Notes under the pieces: model-generated
Databases searched by the model: none
What the model was told of the DNA's origin: nothing
What the model saw: only the letters and a program-made list of their open reading frames with translations
Origin: DATDAW01 sp036524675
Lineage (GTDB): Bacteria > Verrucomicrobiota > Verrucomicrobiia > Chthoniobacterales > DASVRZ01
NCBI GenBank assembly: GCA_036524675.1
Contig: DATDBU010000108.1
Coordinates: 1-64,000 of the forward strand
DNA length: 64,000 nt
Direction of reading: 5' to 3'
In this document: in pieces, positions 49,638 through 59,421 of the stretch
Layout of the letters: every line of letters starts with the position of its first letter
Position numbering within the stretch: the first letter of the stretch is position 1
Program-made: the position numbers and the translations under genes

Positions 49638-50102
49638 ATGCGCCGAATTGCCCTCGATGATGTGCCGGAAACTGAATATCGTTCGCCAAAGGGTTTTTTT
49701 TGCCAGCTCAGCAAGGAAATTTCCATCCATCTTGGTGCCCGTGAGAATGAACCTCACCGGCATCCGTTCGAGCTGGAATACACCGTTGTCCCCCCGGGAA
49801 AACGGCATTGTCCGTATCACGCGCATACTGCGCAAACGGAGCTGTATTATGTGGTAAGCGGGACTGGAAAGGCGCGGTATCCGGGGGGAATGGAGACGCT
49901 GAAGGCTGGGGATGCGATCATTTTTCCACCAGGCGAGGCGCATCAGATCATCAACGACTCGGAGGAACCGCTCGTGTATTTGGTCATCGCGGACAATCCG
50001 CCGCGCGACGGTGCGTATTATCCGGACAGCGACAAATGGTACTTACCGCCGATCGGCGATTTTCGGTTTACGACGGTGGATTATCACGATGGCGAGGAAT
50101 AG
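49638..50102 (+). CDS. Cupin-domain protein
   Basis: This 154-residue protein is a single cupin barrel with motif 1 HCPYHAHTAQTELYYVVSGTG (HxH, then E) and motif 2 PPGEAHQIIND. The metal ligands His, His, Glu, His are all present. It has N- and C-terminal extensions (IHLGARENEPHRHPFE and DKWYLPPIGDFRF). The reaction is unknown; the family holds isomerases and dioxygenases. It overlaps the next gene by 14 bases. Confidence 0.85.
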   Translation: MRRIALDDVPETEYRSPKGFFCQLSKEISIHLGARENEPHRHPFELEYTVVPPGKRHCPYHAHTAQTELYYVVSGTGKARYPGGMETLKAGDAIIFPPGEAHQIINDSEEPLVYLVIADNPPRDGAYYPDSDKWYLPPIGDFRFTTVDYHDGEE

Positions 50103-51297
50103 TCGCGTGCGGATCACATTGAAGTTTTTCGTCGTCTTATTGTTAGCGGTCGTAACCGCGCGAGCCGACCGTCTGCTGTCAGACCAGGCGACGGCTTCCA
50201 TGTGGACAGTGGGACCTGGACCGGATTTGTATGCGGCGTTTGGTCACAGCGCATTGAGGATTCGCGACCCGGAACTGGGCGTGGACCGGCTGTACAACTT
50301 CGGCACGTTCAATTTCGAAACGCCGGATTTTTATGTCAAATTTGTCCGTGGCTATTTGAACTACTTTCTAACAGCAGCAATAGCTCCCGAGGTGTTGGAG
50401 GATTATCGTCAGGTAACGCATCAACTGGTTGTTGAACAGGAGTTGAACCTGACGCCGGAAGAACTCGACCGGCTGGTGATGGACCTGGAGAACAATTTGA
50501 AGCCGGAGAACGCGGCTTACCGCTATGATTTTGTTTTGGACAACTGCTCCACCCGGATCCGCGATGTCGTGGCAAGGGCGGCTGATATTCAATGGCCCGC
50601 TGCGACGGCTGACACGACCCTGCGGGAACATTTGCGTCCCTACATGGTGGATCGCCCGCTAACCTGGCAGGGAATGCAGCTCGTTTTCGGAACACGAATG
50701 GATCACACGGCCGGGAGTGCGGCGGAGACAATGTTTTTACCCTCTGAAATGAAGAACGGATTCGATGGCGCGACGATCGGCCCTGAAAAACGTCCGTTGG
50801 TTCGGAGGACGTCGGTTCTAAACGAAGGTCCGCGATTGCCGGATCGGGCTCCTCCCTGGCCGCTACGCTTTGCGGTGGCCCTTGCAATCGTGGGGCTTGT
50901 CGCGCATTCGCTCAAATGGCGGTGGGTAAGGTTTGCGGACGCGACATTGTTTGTGATGGCTGGTTTGATTGGGGTGTTCTTACTTTTTTGCTGGTTCGGA
51001 ACACGGCACTGGGTTCTGAAGGATAATTGGAACCTGGCTTGGGCGTGGCCGTCACATCTTTTCGTGTGGTTTCTGCCTATGTTCTTGAGACGCATTTACT
51101 GGCGGGTTACAGCGATGGCATTGGCGTTGTTTCTCGTGGGGATGTGGTTCCTTCCTCAGGAGTTCCCGTCGGTCATCGTGCCTGTGTTGGTTTTCTCGAT
51201 GGTTCGCGCGTGGGCTCGAGGAAAAAAAGATAGCGAGGATCGCCAACCCCCGGCTTCAGGTGGATCTCCGGTTGCGTCGGGGGTTTCCGGGCGATGA
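50089..51297 (+). CDS. Lnb-like (DUF4105) membrane protein, probable lipoprotein N-acylation factor
   Basis: From ATG 50089 this 402-residue protein has a signal/anchor (FFVVLLLAVVTARA), a periplasmic DUF4105 domain and five C-terminal transmembrane segments. The conserved His (LYAAFGHSALRI, H53) and Cys (FVLDNCSTRIRD, C153) of DUF4105 are present. In Bacteroides a DUF4105 protein named Lnb acts as a lipoprotein N-acyltransferase, with this Cys and His as likely catalytic residues. It overlaps lnt by 4 bases, which supports a role in lipoprotein acylation. It may assist, replace or regulate Lnt; which is not known. Confidence 0.7.
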   Translation: MARNSRVRITLKFFVVLLLAVVTARADRLLSDQATASMWTVGPGPDLYAAFGHSALRIRDPELGVDRLYNFGTFNFETPDFYVKFVRGYLNYFLTAAIAPEVLEDYRQVTHQLVVEQELNLTPEELDRLVMDLENNLKPENAAYRYDFVLDNCSTRIRDVVARAADIQWPAATADTTLREHLRPYMVDRPLTWQGMQLVFGTRMDHTAGSAAETMFLPSEMKNGFDGATIGPEKRPLVRRTSVLNEGPRLPDRAPPWPLRFAVALAIVGLVAHSLKWRWVRFADATLFVMAGLIGVFLLFCWFGTRHWVLKDNWNLAWAWPSHLFVWFLPMFLRRIYWRVTAMALALFLVGMWFLPQEFPSVIVPVLVFSMVRAWARGKKDSEDRQPPASGGSPVASGVSGR

Positions 51298-52787
51298 AAT
51301 TTTTGGCGCGTTCCTGGCCGGTTTTGGCTGCTGCACTGAGCGGCGTTTTAATGCTGCTCTCTTTTCCGCCGTTCGAGCAGGACTGGCTGTCATGGCTCGC
51401 GCTCACGCCGTTGTTGGCAGCGATCTGGTTCCGAACAAATTCCCATCTCAAGCGCCTGACGCTGGGTTATTTGAGTGGCATACTATTTTTCGGAGCAACC
51501 TTTTATTGGATAGGCAAAGTGTCGATTCTGGGTTGGCTGGTGTTAACGTTGTATCTTGCCGTATACCCGGCGATCTGGGCGTGGTTTGCAGGCCTGACGG
51601 CATGCCGGCTGAGATTTGATGGTCCGCCGCTTGAGCCAGGCGACCGGCTGGCGCCATGGCGGCGGTCGGCGACGAGCGTGATGGTCGCGATGGTGCTCGC
51701 GGGGGGATGGGTGATTTTGGAATGGATCCGAGGGTGGCTGTTTTCCGGGTTTGGTTGGAACAATCTCGGCGTATCGCTGCACGGGAACATTCCATTCGTT
51801 CAGCTGGCGGGGATTGCGGGCGTACCGTTGCTGTCATTTCTCGTCGTTTTTGGAAATGTGATCGCGGTGACGACAGTGTCGCGTTTGATTGCCGAAGCGA
51901 GGCGGCTAACATGGGCGTCGCGCTCGGACTTTACCGTAGCGCTTGCGATCGTGCTGGTGGCGTTTGGCCAGGGAGTGCGGATGTCCCTGGAGACAGCCGA
52001 TACGCGGAAAATGAAAATAGCCCTCGTGCAGGCCGCTACCCGCGATAACGCCAAATCATTCGATGAATACCTGCAACTGAGTGTCCTGGCATCCGTGCAG
52101 AAACCGGACCTCATCGTCTGGCCCGAAGGCGCCCCTGGAAAACCATTGCTGGACAATGTGGCCACGTTCGGAGCCGCTGCCAAGGCCGCGATTCCTGAAA
52201 ACGGAAACATCTGGCTGCTGACCGGCTCGGATGAACATGCTCCCGATGGTTCCTATAACAGCGCCTTTGCCATTGCTCCCGGAGGATCAGGCCTGCAGAC
52301 CTACCGCAAGCGTTACTTGATTCCGTTCTACGAAACCGGCAGCGAAGGATACAGCGCCGGGAAATCGTCGAAACCATTGTGGATCATGAACGCAAATGCG
52401 AATCTGGGCGTTCTCATCTGTATCGAGGACACCATTGCGGCGCTCGCCCGTGCGAATGCTCGTGATCGTGCAAATGTGCTCGTGAATTTAACCAATGACG
52501 GAATGTTCGACGACCGCGTCGCGGAGCGTCAACATTTCCTAAATGCGCTATTCCGAGCGCCGGAGACAGGCCTGCCATTGATCCGTTGTGCCAATACGGG
52601 TGTAACGGCGATCGTCGACCGTCAGGGGAGGGTAACGCAGCTGTTGGAAGCAGGATCCCCGGGCATTCTGGTTGGCGAAGTAAATTTTCCCGTGAGCGGC
52701 GCACGAACTTTTTACACACAATGGGGAGATTGGTTCGTGGCAGCGTGCGCGGGAATCGTAGCTCTCCGGCTCTTGTTTGCACGTTGA
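51294..52787 (+). CDS. lnt: Apolipoprotein N-acyltransferase
   Basis: Lnt adds the third acyl chain to the N-terminal Cys of lipoproteins at the inner membrane. The 497-residue protein has about six N-terminal transmembrane helices and a C-terminal nitrilase domain with the catalytic triad Glu279 (LIVWPEGAPG), Lys339 (TYRKRYLIPFYE) and Cys376 (GVLICIEDT). A final helix (WFVAACAGIVALRLLF) closes it. The start overlaps the stop of the Lnb-like gene (ATGA). Lipoproteins with lipoboxes occur in this window. Confidence 0.92.
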   Translation: MKFLARSWPVLAAALSGVLMLLSFPPFEQDWLSWLALTPLLAAIWFRTNSHLKRLTLGYLSGILFFGATFYWIGKVSILGWLVLTLYLAVYPAIWAWFAGLTACRLRFDGPPLEPGDRLAPWRRSATSVMVAMVLAGGWVILEWIRGWLFSGFGWNNLGVSLHGNIPFVQLAGIAGVPLLSFLVVFGNVIAVTTVSRLIAEARRLTWASRSDFTVALAIVLVAFGQGVRMSLETADTRKMKIALVQAATRDNAKSFDEYLQLSVLASVQKPDLIVWPEGAPGKPLLDNVATFGAAAKAAIPENGNIWLLTGSDEHAPDGSYNSAFAIAPGGSGLQTYRKRYLIPFYETGSEGYSAGKSSKPLWIMNANANLGVLICIEDTIAALARANARDRANVLVNLTNDGMFDDRVAERQHFLNALFRAPETGLPLIRCANTGVTAIVDRQGRVTQLLEAGSPGILVGEVNFPVSGARTFYTQWGDWFVAACAGIVALRLLFAR

Positions 52788-52886
52788 CCTCGTCCGGCAA
52801 AGTGCCAGGCCATAGTACCGATTTTGCAGACGGTCGTCCGAAAAATCGGGCGAGATTGCGCGCCGATGTGACCGGTCGACGATGGG

Positions 52887-54377
52887 TTAACGGACTATTA
52901 ATTTTTGGCCTGCGGTGAAGATGCAACCGTCCGCGTCGGTAGCTCGGATGGTTAGTGTGTGGTCGCCGGCAGGGAGATCGACGGGAAAATAGCCGCGCCA
53001 GAGATGATTGCAGATCACGGGGTCTGGGAAACGTCGCCACGAGACGGGCGCGGGCGTTGCGTTTTGAGCGAGGAATTTTGCGGCGTAGGCTGGGTCCCAG
53101 CTTCCTTCAATGCGGCGAAGTGGACGCCAGGGACGATCGCCGAGGCGATATTCGACTTTCCAGTCATCGTGGCCATTATAAACATTGGCGTAGAATGAAA
53201 CCCAGGGTTCGCTCGCTTTGATGGCGAGTGGTGCATGGATGCCGATCTGATTGGTCGCGAAATCGAGGAGCGAAGGGTGGTAGTCGGCATGATAGGTGTC
53301 CGTGCCATGAAAGCTCACAATGGCATACCCGGGCGGCGTGCCGTCCCACATCGTCGCTGGAGGAACGCCGTTCTTGCCAGGTGGGCCGCTCCAGAAACTA
53401 CCGCAGGCGGCGGCAACGTTGTATTCGTGGAGCTTATCTGGGCTGTGAAACCAATGTTGCTGCGCATGGGTGTGGCCGGTGAGAAACAGGACATTTTTAC
53501 GATTGGCCAGTAGTTGGAATAATTTTACCCTATCGACTGCACGGAACGTGTCCGTATTCGGGCCGCCAGTATTGAAAAATGGAATATGCGCCATGACGAC
53601 GACCCGAACGTCCGCCTGGGTATTGCGAAGCAGGTTTTCGATGAATGTTAGCTGATTGTCCGTGAGACCTCCGACATATTTGCCGTTGCCGAGCAGGCGG
53701 ATATCATCAAGAGCGACGAAGAGAACTTTGGCGTATTGAAAAGCGTACGTCGCGGGACCGTATACGGATTCGAAAGCGGCCACCGCTTTTTCCGGATTGG
53801 CGGTGAGATCGACGTCGTGGTTGCCGTTCAGGTAGTAGGCTGGGATGCGGATCTTCGCCGTGGCGACATTGACGTTGTCGAAGAGGTCGAGTTTGTCATT
53901 GACGACATCGCCGAGCGTGACGGCGAAAGCCGGTTTGTCCGTCACTTGAGACAACGGCGTGATGACTGACCTGTCATAGTAGCCGATTTCCTCTTCATTA
54001 TTCACTTGAGGGTCGGCCATCACCAACACTTTGAAGGAGTCGGATTCGACGGAGGATTTTAGTGGGAAGTCGAGCTTTTCGGAGGCGCGGCGATGGAACT
54101 GCGGGAGTTGGAGGTTGTTGATGGGAACACTCCAGCCGCGAGGTTTGATGACGAAAATGAAGCCATCTTCACGCGGAGGGGAGGGAAGGTTGAAGGCGCC
54201 CTGAGAATCGGTTAGGACGATATCGCGGCCATTGGATACCGCGACATTTGGGAGTCCAGGTTCGTTGGGATCCCGTGTTGAATTGGAATTCCTGTCATCG
54301 AAAACGGATCCAGTGAGAGATCCGGCGAGGGTGGTGGCAGTGAGTGCAAAGAAAGATACCCAGCCCGCGGCACGCAT
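52887..54377 (-). CDS. Secreted calcineurin-like metallophosphoesterase
   Basis: From ATG 54377 this 496-residue protein has a signal peptide (AAGWVSFFALTATTLAGS) and an N-terminal beta-sandwich (GSVFDDRNSNSTRDPNEPGL, a carboxypeptidase-regulatory/SdrD-like fold with Asp-rich calcium site). The phosphoesterase core follows: VLVMADPQVN (the usual DxH reads DPQ), AVTLGDVVND, YYLNGNHDVD, VVMAHIPFF and FLTGHTHAQQH. A C-terminal domain (FYANVYNGHDDWKVEYR) completes the MPP family with MetallophosN and MetallophosC domains. The substrate is unknown. It follows ileS on the same strand by 8 bases. Confidence 0.88.
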   Translation of the reverse strand: MRAAGWVSFFALTATTLAGSLTGSVFDDRNSNSTRDPNEPGLPNVAVSNGRDIVLTDSQGAFNLPSPPREDGFIFVIKPRGWSVPINNLQLPQFHRRASEKLDFPLKSSVESDSFKVLVMADPQVNNEEEIGYYDRSVITPLSQVTDKPAFAVTLGDVVNDKLDLFDNVNVATAKIRIPAYYLNGNHDVDLTANPEKAVAAFESVYGPATYAFQYAKVLFVALDDIRLLGNGKYVGGLTDNQLTFIENLLRNTQADVRVVVMAHIPFFNTGGPNTDTFRAVDRVKLFQLLANRKNVLFLTGHTHAQQHWFHSPDKLHEYNVAAACGSFWSGPPGKNGVPPATMWDGTPPGYAIVSFHGTDTYHADYHPSLLDFATNQIGIHAPLAIKASEPWVSFYANVYNGHDDWKVEYRLGDRPWRPLRRIEGSWDPAYAAKFLAQNATPAPVSWRRFPDPVICNHLWRGYFPVDLPAGDHTLTIRATDADGCIFTAGQKLIVR

Positions 54378-54385
54378 CGTGAAGC

Positions 54386-57106
54386 CTACTTCACGACCGC
54401 TGCGCAGCGATCGCAGAGGTGCGGATGGGCGGGGCTGAGGCCGACGGTGGGACGATGGCGCCAGCAGCGTTCGCAGCGGGGGTAGTCCGTTTTTGCGACG
54501 AGTAGTTCGCCTTTCCAAGACATGAGTTCGCCTCCTTTTTCCACCGTAATTCCCGAATTAATCTGAAGGTCGCTCAAAATGAGGAATTCCTCGATTTCGG
54601 AGAGATCCAGGTCGGGTTTCTCCGAATCTGGAACGGAAACAATCACGCGGGCTTCCAGCGCGTTGCCGATGAGTTTCTCCTGCCTGCGCGCTTCGATTCC
54701 CTGCGCGACGCCGGAGCGCAGCGACATGAGTTTTTCGGCCTCGGCTTCGACCTCGGGATTGACGGGGTAATCGTCCGGCGAGGGGAAGAGCTCGAGATGG
54801 ACGGATGTTTTCTTGCCGGAAGCGGCCCATGCTTCGTCAGCCGTGAACGCGAGAACCGGCGCGAGAAGACGTGTGAGCGCATCGAAGATGCGGTGCATGA
54901 CCGTTTGCGTCGAACGCCTGCGCGGTGAATCGGGGGCATCGCAATACATGCGGTCCTTGGTGATGTCCACGTAGAGACTGCTCAAGTCGACGGCGCAGAA
55001 TTGGTTGATACTGTGATAGACTCTTAGGAATTCGTAGGAATCGTAGCCTTCGCGGCTGGCGCGAACGGCGGCGCCGAGACGGCTAAGGGCCCAGCGGTCG
55101 ATGAATGTTAGTTCTGCATCGGGGACAGCGTCAGTTGCCGGATCAAAATCGTAAAGATTTGCCAGCAGGATGCGGAGCGTGTTCCGGATGCGCCGATAGG
55201 TGTCGGCCAAGCGCGTAAACATTTCCTCGCCGAATGGAACTTCGTCGGGGTAGTTAGTGCTGCTAACCCAGAGGCGAACAATGTCGGCGCCGTATTTTTC
55301 CACGTAATGCTTCGCGTCCATCGGCTTTTGATAGTCGCTGGACTTGGAAATTTTCTTTCCGTCGGTATCGACCACGAAACCGTTGGTAGCGACGGCTTTG
55401 TACGGGGCGACACCTTCGATGGCGACGCTGGTTAGCAGGGACGATTGAAACCAGCCACGGTGCTGGTCGGTGCCTTCGATGTAAACGTCGGCTGGAAAAT
55501 GCAGTTCCGGTCGTCTTTTCAAAACTGCCTGGTGACTCGTGCCGGAATCGATCCAGACATCAAGCGTGTCGTTGCGGCGGGTTGTGCCTTCGGGGAGTCC
55601 CACGAGGGCAGCCCATTCAGCATCTGTTTTTTCGAACCAAAGATTGGTGCCATTTTTCTCGATCAAATCGGCGACCTTGCGAGCGGTGGCTGCGTCGAGG
55701 ATAGCCTGGCCACCTGCCGTGTAGAAAACCGGCAACGGCACGCCCCACGTGCGTTGGCGCGAAATGCACCAGTCGGGACGGGCCTCGACCGTTCCGGCGA
55801 TGCGGTTGCGGCCCCATGCAGGGATCCATTGGACTGAATCGATGGCCTTAAGCGCGTCTTTGCGGATGTCGTCGAGGCGGATAAAAAATTGCTCCACCGC
55901 CCGGAAAACGATCGGCGTTTTGGAGCGCCAACAATGCGGATAACTGTGGACGTATTTCTGCTCCGCTAAAAGAGACCCGCTTTCCTTGAGCAGCGCGACG
56001 ATATCGGCGTTTGCGTCAAAGACGTATTTACCAGTGAGCGCGGGCACGCCGGCTTCGGCAGTTAGACGCCCGTTGTCGTCGACGGGTGAAAGGATCGGCA
56101 GTTTGTTTGCGATGCCGGAAATGTAGTCATCCGCGCCGTGCCCGGGCGCCGTGTGAACCTGGCCGGTGCCGGTGTCCATCGTTACGTAATCGCCGGTGAT
56201 GACGAGCGATTTGCGGTCTAGAAAAGGATGCTGCGCCAGATTCCCGGCGAGTTCCTGGCCGGTTAAACTGGCGAATTCTTCCTGCATGGTAAGTCCCGTT
56301 TCCTGCTGGAATGCTCCCAGGAGCGGGCGTGCGATCACGAACGCGCGTTGGTCGAAACGCCCCACGACATATTCCTGCTTCGGATGAACGGCGATTGCGA
56401 CGTTGGCAGGAAGCGTCCAGGGTGTCGTGGTCCAGATAACCATGTCGGCTTTTCCGGCGAGCGGACCGGTCACGAGGGGGAAGGTGACAAAAATGGCTGG
56501 ATCGGTGCGTTCCGCGTACTCGACTTCGGCTTCGGCAAGTGCTGTCTGCGCGCCGGTGCTCCAATAGACGGGTTTTTTGGACTGATAAACGAGCCCCTTT
56601 TCCACAAAAACCGCGAAGGACCGGATAATATCCGCCTCGTATTCGGGATCGAGCGTGAGGTACGGATTCTCCCAGTCGCCAAGAACCCCGAGCCGTTTAA
56701 ACTGATTGCGCTGGATATCGATGAATTTCCGCGCGTATGCCTCGGATTTTTTTCGGATTTCGGCCGGGGACAGCCCGCGCGATTCCTTCACGACTTTGAA
56801 CTCAATGGGCAGCCCGTGGCAATCCCAGCCTGGCACGTATGGCGCGCGGAAGCCGGCCATGGTCTTCGATTTTACAATGAAATCCTTGAGGATCTTGTTC
56901 ATCGCCGTGCCCATGTGGACGTCGCCGTTGGCGAAAGGCGGGCCATCGTGCAGTACGAATAGCGGAGCATCCTTGCGTGCGCTTTGAATCTGCTGGTAAA
57001 GACCGTTCTTTTCCCAGTCGGCGAGCATTGCGGGCTCGCGGGTGGTCAGACCGGCTTTCATGGCGAAATCGGTCTTTGGCAAATTGAGCGTGTCTTTGTA
57101 ATTCAT
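54386..57106 (-). CDS. ileS: Isoleucyl-tRNA synthetase
   Basis: From ATG 57106 this is a 906-residue class Ia synthetase. The nucleotide-binding signature reads DGPPFANGDVHMGTAMNK, so HIGH is HMGT, a variant I recall from some bacterial IleRS. The CP1 editing domain follows (VIWTTTPWTLPANVAI, then TAPGHGADDY with the editing Asp). The second signature is DGKKISKSSDYQKP (KMSKS as KISKS). The C-terminal zinc finger is CERCWRHRP and HLCDRC, so it is the bacterial type sensitive in principle to mupirocin. Isoleucine charging is essential. Confidence 0.96.
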   Translation of the reverse strand: MNYKDTLNLPKTDFAMKAGLTTREPAMLADWEKNGLYQQIQSARKDAPLFVLHDGPPFANGDVHMGTAMNKILKDFIVKSKTMAGFRAPYVPGWDCHGLPIEFKVVKESRGLSPAEIRKKSEAYARKFIDIQRNQFKRLGVLGDWENPYLTLDPEYEADIIRSFAVFVEKGLVYQSKKPVYWSTGAQTALAEAEVEYAERTDPAIFVTFPLVTGPLAGKADMVIWTTTPWTLPANVAIAVHPKQEYVVGRFDQRAFVIARPLLGAFQQETGLTMQEEFASLTGQELAGNLAQHPFLDRKSLVITGDYVTMDTGTGQVHTAPGHGADDYISGIANKLPILSPVDDNGRLTAEAGVPALTGKYVFDANADIVALLKESGSLLAEQKYVHSYPHCWRSKTPIVFRAVEQFFIRLDDIRKDALKAIDSVQWIPAWGRNRIAGTVEARPDWCISRQRTWGVPLPVFYTAGGQAILDAATARKVADLIEKNGTNLWFEKTDAEWAALVGLPEGTTRRNDTLDVWIDSGTSHQAVLKRRPELHFPADVYIEGTDQHRGWFQSSLLTSVAIEGVAPYKAVATNGFVVDTDGKKISKSSDYQKPMDAKHYVEKYGADIVRLWVSSTNYPDEVPFGEEMFTRLADTYRRIRNTLRILLANLYDFDPATDAVPDAELTFIDRWALSRLGAAVRASREGYDSYEFLRVYHSINQFCAVDLSSLYVDITKDRMYCDAPDSPRRRSTQTVMHRIFDALTRLLAPVLAFTADEAWAASGKKTSVHLELFPSPDDYPVNPEVEAEAEKLMSLRSGVAQGIEARRQEKLIGNALEARVIVSVPDSEKPDLDLSEIEEFLILSDLQINSGITVEKGGELMSWKGELLVAKTDYPRCERCWRHRPTVGLSPAHPHLCDRCAAVVK

Positions 57107-57179
57107 CGTCATCAAAGGGACGGCGAAAATAGAGCGTGAATCGGGCACAGGCAAGGCCCGCGAGTTGGGACGCCGGCAT

Positions 57180-57641
57180 TCACTGGACGACGCAGATTCG
57201 AGCGACCGGTGCGGCTATTGAATCGCCTGCTTTTTTGCCAATCAATTGACCGCCCAATGGCGAAGCCGGTGTGATGACGGTCATGGTTTTTCCGTCGAGC
57301 TCGATTTCTATGCCACCGGCTGCCGGGCCAAGGAAAAACCAGTCGCGCACACCGGAAAACTCGAGTTCGACAAGCGCACCGAGGTCGACGGGATCGTCGG
57401 AACCGAAGTCGCGAAGCGGAAATTTTTCGAAAGCTGCGGCGGCCTGCATCGCGGCAAGGGCCTGTTTGGCAAGACCATCGGCGAGATAATTCTCCTCCGT
57501 GGAACGTGTGTCGTATTTGCCTTCGGCCTTGGTCTCGGGGTCGTTCCCGGTGGCGCGTGCCTGTTTCGAAGTCGTGCGCCGCGTGTCGAACTCTGCGCGG
57601 AGTTTTTCAAGAATGGCGGCAACGATTCGGGGTTTGTTCAT
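57180..57641 (-). CDS. GreA/GreB-family transcript cleavage factor-like protein
   Basis: From ATG 57641 this 153-residue protein has an N-terminal coiled-coil (AAILEKLRAEFDTRRTTSKQA, then STEENYLADGLAKQALAAM) and a C-terminal FKBP-like domain ending TPASPLGGQLIGKKAGDSI, the GreA C-terminal signature. The acidic tip of the coiled coil that GreA needs for RNA cleavage (DxxE) is not obvious; the loop reads NDPETKAEGKYDTRSTEE. So it may be a Gre-like RNA polymerase binder rather than a true cleavage factor. It lies 73 bases upstream of ileS. Confidence 0.75.
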   Translation of the reverse strand: MNKPRIVAAILEKLRAEFDTRRTTSKQARATGNDPETKAEGKYDTRSTEENYLADGLAKQALAAMQAAAAFEKFPLRDFGSDDPVDLGALVELEFSGVRDWFFLGPAAGGIEIELDGKTMTVITPASPLGGQLIGKKAGDSIAAPVARICVVQ

Positions 57642-57773
57642 CAAGGGACATTCGCAGAAATATGATGTTTGGTGAACACCGAGCCTTCTTTTACCCACAA
57701 GTCTTATTGTGGACAGTGGCGCCAAAATCTCCGTCCGTGCGTTGAGGTCATTTCTGGGGCATACTGGGCGCTT

Positions 57774-59075
57774 ATGCCTTTTCGTTCGCTCGGCCTTGCG
57801 CCAAGAGTCCTTCAAGCCGTGCAGGAAGCCGGTTACACCGAACCCACGCCCATTCAGGCCGCGGCTATTCCCGCCATTTTAACCGGACGCGATCTCATCG
57901 GCATCGCCCAGACCGGCACGGGAAAGACCGCCGCGTTCACGTTGCCCGTGCTCACGAAGCTGGCCTCGCAAATCACCGATTGGACCACTCAACGCACCCT
58001 CGCGCTCATTCTGGCGCCCACACGCGAACTCGCCGTGCAGATCGAGGAAAACGTGAAGGCTTACGCGCATCATTTGCCCCTTCGCGTCGCCACCGTCTTC
58101 GGCGGAGTGGGCGAACGTCCACAAATCCAGGCACTGAAATCCGGAGCTCACGTTGTCATCGCGTGCCCCGGGCGTTTGCTCGACCTCATGCAACAACGGC
58201 ATGGCGATTTTTCCAAGTTGGAACATCTCGTCCTCGACGAAGCCGACCGGATGTTGGACATGGGATTCATCCCTTCCATTCGGGACATCGTTCGGCGGCT
58301 TCCGAAAAAACGTCAGACCCTGCTTTTCTCCGCCACGCTTTCGAAGGAAATCGAATCGCTCACCCACGAGTTCCAGCACGATCCGCAGATTGTCCAAATC
58401 GGGCGCCGCTCCAACCCAGCGGAAACCGTAAGCCAATTCGTCTATGAAGTGCCGCAAAGCCTTAAGTTGTCCCTCCTCGGGCATCTTCTTGGCGATCCTG
58501 GCATGGACAGCGTGCTCGTTTTTACCCGTACCAAACACGGGGCAGACCGCGTCGCGCGGCGGCTCGAAGGGCAGGGGATCCGGACCGGGACCCTGCATTC
58601 GAATCGTTCGCAGGCCCAGCGGCTCCGCGCGTTGAACGACTTCAAGGCAGGCACAGTCCGCGTGCTTGTGGCCACGGATATAGCTGCCCGCGGTATCGAC
58701 GTGGACGGTATTTCGCACGTGATCAATTACGATTTCCCCATGCATGCCGAGGATTACGTCCATCGCATCGGGCGGACCGGGCGCGCGCGGGCCGTCGGCG
58801 AGGCGATTAGCTTCGTGGCACAGGACGATCACGCTCCGCTGAAAACGCTGGAACGCTTTATCGGCCGCGGCATCGTTCGCAAACGAGCTAACAATTTCGA
58901 CTACAACGCCCCCGCTTCCACGGTGCCTGTGGACAAACGGCCGACGCGCCCGAACAGCGGCCCGCGCCGCCCCGGCCCAGCCACGAACAACAACGGCAAA
59001 AGTGTTCGCGACGGTGGCAAGAAGCCCGTTGCCGGCAAAGTTGCCCATGCTTTCCGCCGTCGTCGCGTGAGGTAA
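57774..59075 (+). CDS. rhlE: DEAD-box RNA helicase, RhlE type
   Basis: This 433-residue helicase from ATG 57774 carries the Q motif (GYTEPTPIQAAAIP), motif I AQTGTGKTAAFTLP, Ia PTRELAVQ, Ib CPGRLLDL, II VLDEADRMLDMGF, III FSATL, IV VLVFTRTKHGAD, V ATDIAARGIDVDG and VI HRIGRTGRARAVG. The C-terminus is basic and Gly/Pro/Asn-rich, typical of RhlE. By family it remodels RNA in ribosome assembly or mRNA decay, often at low temperature. An upstream in-frame extension to 57669 is unlikely. Confidence 0.95.
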   Translation: MPFRSLGLAPRVLQAVQEAGYTEPTPIQAAAIPAILTGRDLIGIAQTGTGKTAAFTLPVLTKLASQITDWTTQRTLALILAPTRELAVQIEENVKAYAHHLPLRVATVFGGVGERPQIQALKSGAHVVIACPGRLLDLMQQRHGDFSKLEHLVLDEADRMLDMGFIPSIRDIVRRLPKKRQTLLFSATLSKEIESLTHEFQHDPQIVQIGRRSNPAETVSQFVYEVPQSLKLSLLGHLLGDPGMDSVLVFTRTKHGADRVARRLEGQGIRTGTLHSNRSQAQRLRALNDFKAGTVRVLVATDIAARGIDVDGISHVINYDFPMHAEDYVHRIGRTGRARAVGEAISFVAQDDHAPLKTLERFIGRGIVRKRANNFDYNAPASTVPVDKRPTRPNSGPRRPGPATNNNGKSVRDGGKKPVAGKVAHAFRRRRVR

Positions 59076-59421
59076 AAACGAGGTCTTTGCAACAACGCGA
59101 TCTTTGCGGGCCACCGCAGCGGGGATGCTGGCTCTATTAAAGGACGGCCCCGGGTTGATATTGATGGGGCGACAGCCCTCTATTGTCGGCTCGGAGACAT
59201 TGCCCATCCCTGCGGGCTCAACGGAGCGAGGAGTCAATTCGATTTCCGGCCACGCGACGTAGCTTACGATTCCTACCGCGACAACACGAATGTCGGCGGG
59301 TTCGTGTACAAATTCTACGTCTTCGCTCTGCGGAACCGAGGTCCTCCATTCCTTTCAGAAAAATTTTTCGCTACAGACAAAAACAAAACGGCTGCGGCGT
59401 TGTTCAAAGTGAAAAAGCCGC
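59076..59421. other. Intergenic stretch with a possible gene remnant
   Basis: About 345 bases. One plus-strand frame without a start reads VDIDGATALYCRLG, then RDVAYDSYRDNTNVGGFVYK and ends KVKKPHDRKP near 59436; it looks protein-like and may be a remnant. The phrase GACAGCCCTCTAT near 59171 recurs near 31991. I see no terminator for rhlE. The sigma-factor promoter should be near 59340-59400. Confidence 0.4.

Noticed and set aside
49365..49943. Minus-strand frame antisense to the cupin gene
   Set aside because: No family features, and it runs opposite to a well-supported cupin domain.
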